From NCBI GenBank assembly GCA_006226895.1, contig SBFN01000174.1, positions 1 through 9,474 on the forward strand: a DNA stretch of 9,474 bases. The letters are read 5' to 3'. Numbering within the stretch: position 1 is the first letter of the stretch; every line of letters starts with the position of its first letter. Positions 6,747-9,474 of this stretch are shown in pieces. The stretch comes from Deltaproteobacteria bacterium (GTDB lineage: Bacteria; Desulfobacterota; Desulfuromonadia; Desulfuromonadales; BM103). Position numbers and translations under genes: made by a program. Below the pieces are notes generated by a model. It was not told the DNA's origin and did no database searches. It saw only the letters and a list, made by a program, of their open reading frames with translations.

Positions 6747-8846
6747 ATGCACGCAAAGGATACGAAACTGACGATTTCCTCTCCGGCAGCGGCCCGGGAG
6801 TACCCGACCGCATCGAGGAAAAAGGTGTTCTGGTTCGGTCTTGGTATCATTGTTCTGGTCGTGATTGCGGCCACTGTCTGGGTCTCCTGGGGGCTTCAGT
6901 TGAGAGAGCGGGCGTTCGAGGCGAATCTGCAAAAACGCCTGGAGTTGATGGCTTCTTCCCAGGTGCAGTTAACAGACGCATTACTGGATACTGCCGTAGC
7001 ACAGGCCAATCGGGTGATCAATTCTGAGCTTTTTAAGTTGTATGCCGCTGAGGTTCATCTGGTTGAGGATGATGTATCGAAGCTGGTGTCAGGGCCTCTT
7101 CCGGGTCAAGATGCCGGCGATGAAGGCTTGGCACAGCTCTCAGCCCAGTTACCGATGATGCAGAGCCTGCTGATCGAATTTACCCGTATTACAGGTTATA
7201 CGGGAGGGCGGGTCGTGAACCGGGGAGGCACCGTCTATATAGCGACCGATGCCACCACCACGCCCCTGCGATTTGATCAGATGGGTTTCGTCAATGAAGT
7301 TTTAAAGAGCCAGAAAGTCAAGTTTGCGCCAATTCAAAACACACCTGTCGGGTTGGTCCTGGAAGCTTTCCTGCCCATTTTCCCCCCTGATGCGAGTGGT
7401 CTTGATCCGAGTCCTGTTGCGGTTCTGATGCTGACCAAGGTCGTTGGCGAGCGAATCAACGAGATGCATACCAACAGCTTGCTGGAGAAGGGTGAGAGGG
7501 CTCGTCTGGTGCAGGCTGTTGATGACGGCTATGAAGAGATCGTTCCCTGGCTTCCCGGTAAAATACAGCGTATCGGCACGTCCCTGGTCCTTGATCATGA
7601 AGAGCCGTTGGCCTTCGCCATCCGTTCTTCGCTGGCCGGTAGCACAAGAGCTTATTCACTGGGCCTGCCGATTGCGGATGCCGACATGTGGATTATCGTT
7701 GAAGCCGATTACGAAGTGGCCCGCGATGCCCTGCGTGGACAACAGAAAGCTCTGTTGAGTATCGCCGCTCTCCTGATTGTCTCTTTCGCGGTCACTTTTG
7801 GGGCCGTTTGGGCTCTGCTAATTGGCAACCAGGAACGTAAGGTTGCCAGACACTTCGAAAGTCTTGCCGAGGAAATTGAAAAGCAGCGCCAGCTTTTAGA
7901 CCGGATCAACAACACGATTTCCGATTACATTGTCCTCAAAGATCTACAGGGACACTATCTCTACGTCAATCCTGCATTTGCCGATGCCGTTGGCCGCAAG
8001 CCTGAAGAGTTGATGGGTCTGGACAGTGAAGCGGTCTTTGGTTATGACACGGCCCGGCGACTCGAAAACTACGATCAACAGGTTCTTGCCAGTGATGAAA
8101 CGGTCACATTGAACGAGCAGGTCTACCTGCAATCGAAGCTCCACCACCTGCAGATCTCAAAATCCGTAGTCAAGGACACTGAGGGAAGACCTTCCGGGAT
8201 CGTCTCGGTTATTCGTGATGTCACGGAAATTGTCGAGGTGCAGAGGCGGCAGGAACAGGCGACAGCGAAAACCGTAGAAGCTCTGGTGCGTGCCATAGAA
8301 TTGACCGACCCCTACCTGGCCGGCCATTCCCGCTTGATGAGAAGTCTCAGTATTGAGGTCGCCAAGGCCATGAATGCCAGCGATGTAGATATTGCAACGG
8401 TCGATACGGCAGCCAACCTTTCCCAGGTCGGCAAGCTGTTTGTTGATCGGGACCTGCTCTTCAAGGCAGAGGCACTGAGCGCTGAAGAAAAATTTGAGCT
8501 TGAGCAGCACACTGAGCATGCCGCCAAAGTTTTGCAGGATATCGATTTCGGCTTACCTGTCTTCGATGCCGTTTACCAGATGAATGAAACCCTCAATGGC
8601 AAGGGGTATCCGAACGGCTTGAAGGGAGATGAAATAGGTTTGCCTGCACGGATTCTCGCCGTTGTGAATAGCTTTTGTGCCATGGTTGGGCCCCGTGCTT
8701 ACCGGGCGGCTCGTTCAGCCGATGAAACGCTCGAGATTATCAAGGCTGGCGAAGGTGCTTACGACCAGCGCGTTGTTACTGCTCTTAAGGAAGTTGTGCA
8801 ATCGGCAATCGGTGAGAAACTGCTGAATAAGCGCTCTCAGGATTGA
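6747..8846 (+). CDS. Membrane receptor: periplasmic sensor, PAS and degenerate HD-GYP domain
   Basis: This 699-residue inner-membrane protein has membrane helices at about 26-49 and 336-359 enclosing a periplasmic domain of about 285 residues (Cache-like by layout). A helical linker (EKQRQLLDRINN), a PAS domain (about 380-495) and an HD-GYP-like domain (about 505-690) follow in the cytoplasm. The HD-GYP fold is recognised from ELTDPYLAGHS (518-528), EQH (H588), NGKGYPNGLKG (617-627) and LPARILAVVNSF. True HD-GYP phosphodiesterases cut c-di-GMP with metal ions. Here the HD pair is S559-Q560 (LSQVGKL), the HH pair is M612-N613, and the aspartates of the VADAFDAM motif are N641 and C644. K563, H588 and GYP (620-622) remain. 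Loss of catalysis and a ligand-binding role are inferred. Its place beside LapG is where lapD sits in Pseudomonas, yet it has no GGDEF or EAL domain. There is no frameshift, and the coding sequence looks intact. Confidence 0.9.
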   Translation: MHAKDTKLTISSPAAAREYPTASRKKVFWFGLGIIVLVVIAATVWVSWGLQLRERAFEANLQKRLELMASSQVQLTDALLDTAVAQANRVINSELFKLYAAEVHLVEDDVSKLVSGPLPGQDAGDEGLAQLSAQLPMMQSLLIEFTRITGYTGGRVVNRGGTVYIATDATTTPLRFDQMGFVNEVLKSQKVKFAPIQNTPVGLVLEAFLPIFPPDASGLDPSPVAVLMLTKVVGERINEMHTNSLLEKGERARLVQAVDDGYEEIVPWLPGKIQRIGTSLVLDHEEPLAFAIRSSLAGSTRAYSLGLPIADADMWIIVEADYEVARDALRGQQKALLSIAALLIVSFAVTFGAVWALLIGNQERKVARHFESLAEEIEKQRQLLDRINNTISDYIVLKDLQGHYLYVNPAFADAVGRKPEELMGLDSEAVFGYDTARRLENYDQQVLASDETVTLNEQVYLQSKLHHLQISKSVVKDTEGRPSGIVSVIRDVTEIVEVQRRQEQATAKTVEALVRAIELTDPYLAGHSRLMRSLSIEVAKAMNASDVDIATVDTAANLSQVGKLFVDRDLLFKAEALSAEEKFELEQHTEHAAKVLQDIDFGLPVFDAVYQMNETLNGKGYPNGLKGDEIGLPARILAVVNSFCAMVGPRAYRAARSADETLEIIKAGEGAYDQRVVTALKEVVQSAIGEKLLNKRSQD

Positions 8847-8881
8847 GAAAAGCTCCTCCCCTTTACTCTTTCGCTCGTGGC

Positions 8882-8922
8882 GCCCGGCCATACTTCTTAG
8901 TGTGGCCGGGCACTCTCTTCCC
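8882..8922 (+). terminator. Hairpin terminator after the export-protease cluster
   Basis: GCCCGGCCA (8882-8890) pairs perfectly with TGGCCGGGC (8903-8911). Three further pairs (one G-U) extend the stem toward a 6-nt loop. The following bases (ACTCTCTTCCC) are pyrimidine-rich but not a clean T run, so intrinsic termination may be incomplete. It begins 35 bases after the receptor stop and lies before the promoter of the next gene. Confidence 0.6.
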
Positions 8923-8947
8923 ATGACATGTCAATCGTGTATATAAT
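8918..8947 (+). promoter_or_regulatory. Candidate promoter of the radical SAM gene
   Basis: A perfect TATAAT -10 box sits at 8942-8947. The best -35 match, 18 bases upstream, is TTCCCA (8918-8923) and is weak. A 10-bp perfect palindrome, TGACATGTCA (8924-8933), lies in the spacer just after it and could be a regulator site. Transcription would start near 8954, about 26 nt before the ATG. Confidence 0.45.
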
Positions 8948-8979
8948 CAACGGGTGGACTTTTAACTGTTGGAGCCCTT

Positions 8980-9474
8980 ATGAATAACTTTAGTCAGGCC
9001 GTTTGCCAGACCATTGGCGAGGACCTGAAGAGTGAAGACGTGCAGACGATTCAGGTCAACCTTGGCTTACTCTGTAATTTGAGTTGCCGCCATTGTCACG
9101 TCGAAGCGAATCCAAAGCGCACCGAGGTTATGACCTGGGGTACGATGCAAAGTGTGTTACGGCTGGCGAAAGCGCTGCCGAATGCGCGGGTTGATCTCAC
9201 CGGGGGAGCCCCTGAGCTTAACCCTTTCTTTAAAGATTTTGTCTCCGCTCTCGGAGACAGTGGTCACCAGGTGCTGGTACGCACCAACCTGACTGTTTTC
9301 TTTGAAGCCGGACAGGCTGATACACCAGAATTTCTGGCCAGCCAGGGTGTTCATCTGGTGGCTTCCCTGCCCTGCTATCTAGACGATAATGTCGACAAGC
9401 AGAGGGGCGGCGGTGTCTATAAACGGAGCGTCGCGGCTCTGCGCCGTCTGAATTCTCTCGGTTATGGGCATCAA
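8980..9474 (+). CDS. arsS: ArsS-like radical SAM protein (3' end beyond the window)
   Basis: The first 165 codons of a radical SAM enzyme are visible and the frame is open to the last base. The cluster-binding motif C32-N-L-S-C36-R-H-C39 (CxxxCxxC) binds the 4Fe-4S cluster that cleaves S-adenosylmethionine. The LTGGAPELNP segment (73-82) is the GGE-like SAM-contact motif, in the GGAPE form used by the ArsS (radical SAM/Cys-rich) family. VRTNLTVFFE and LVASLPCYLDDNVDKQRG also match that family. ArsS is linked to arsenosugar biosynthesis, attaching a ribose-derived group to methylated arsenic. Some members carry selenocysteine near the C-terminus, which is not visible here. ATG 8980 has GGAG at 8971-8974. 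The hairpin and its own promoter mark it as a separate transcription unit from the secretion cluster. Without the Cys-rich C-terminal half the call is good but not certain. Confidence 0.82.
   Translation, partial: MNNFSQAVCQTIGEDLKSEDVQTIQVNLGLLCNLSCRHCHVEANPKRTEVMTWGTMQSVLRLAKALPNARVDLTGGAPELNPFFKDFVSALGDSGHQVLVRTNLTVFFEAGQADTPEFLASQGVHLVASLPCYLDDNVDKQRGGGVYKRSVAALRRLNSLGYGHQ

Noticed and set aside
6747..8846. The receptor as a LapD orthologue or a histidine kinase
   Set aside because: There is no GGDEF, EAL, HisKA or ATP-binding motif after the PAS domain. The GYP loop and DPYLAGHS segment place it in the HD-GYP family.
1..9474. CRISPR arrays, tRNA/rRNA genes, insertion sequences, phage attachment sites
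   Set aside because: No regularly spaced repeats, tRNA-like folds, transposase or integrase sequences, or flanking duplications were seen on either strand.

Overview
The window reads as a chromosomal stretch of a Gram-negative, didermic bacterium. It has an outer-membrane TolC-type factor, a periplasmic adaptor and a periplasmic protease. An MglA GTPase, a Lap-type adhesin-export cluster and an ArsS-type radical SAM enzyme together, at moderate GC, suggest a deltaproteobacterium-like lineage (Desulfuromonadales/Geobacterales or a relative). That placement is inference from gene content, not a phylogeny.

Layout. Positions 1-576 (+) hold the 3' part of an MglA-family small GTPase gene, closed by a strong hairpin terminator (594-631). 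Convergent to it, 657-2015 (-) encodes a TolC-family outer-membrane secretion factor. A 338-bp AT-rich divergent intergenic region (2016-2353) carries a candidate promoter for each side, and a perfect inverted repeat lies on the rightward -10/start region. Then a tight rightward cluster runs from 2354 to 8846: a type I secretion ABC transporter with a dead C39-like N-domain (LapB/LssB type), an HlyD/LapC-type membrane fusion protein, a LapG-type periplasmic cysteine protease, and a two-TM receptor (periplasmic sensor, PAS, HD-GYP). A GC-rich hairpin (8882-8911) ends the cluster. A separate promoter precedes a radical SAM gene (8980 to the window end, truncated) resembling ArsS.

How the genes fit together. 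The ABC transporter, adaptor and TolC protein form a complete type I secretion channel of the kind that exports giant RTX/BapA/LapA-type adhesins. LapG-type proteases cut such adhesins from the cell surface. In the classical Pseudomonas system LapG is held inactive by LapD, an inner-membrane c-di-GMP receptor with degenerate GGDEF-EAL domains. No LapD is present here. The gene in that position encodes a different membrane receptor whose cytoplasmic end is a degenerate HD-GYP domain: most metal ligands are replaced but the GYP motif is kept. The main hypothesis is that this pseudo-HD-GYP protein reads c-di-GMP (or another ligand) and controls LapG inside-out, as an analogue of LapD. The adhesin substrate is not in the window.
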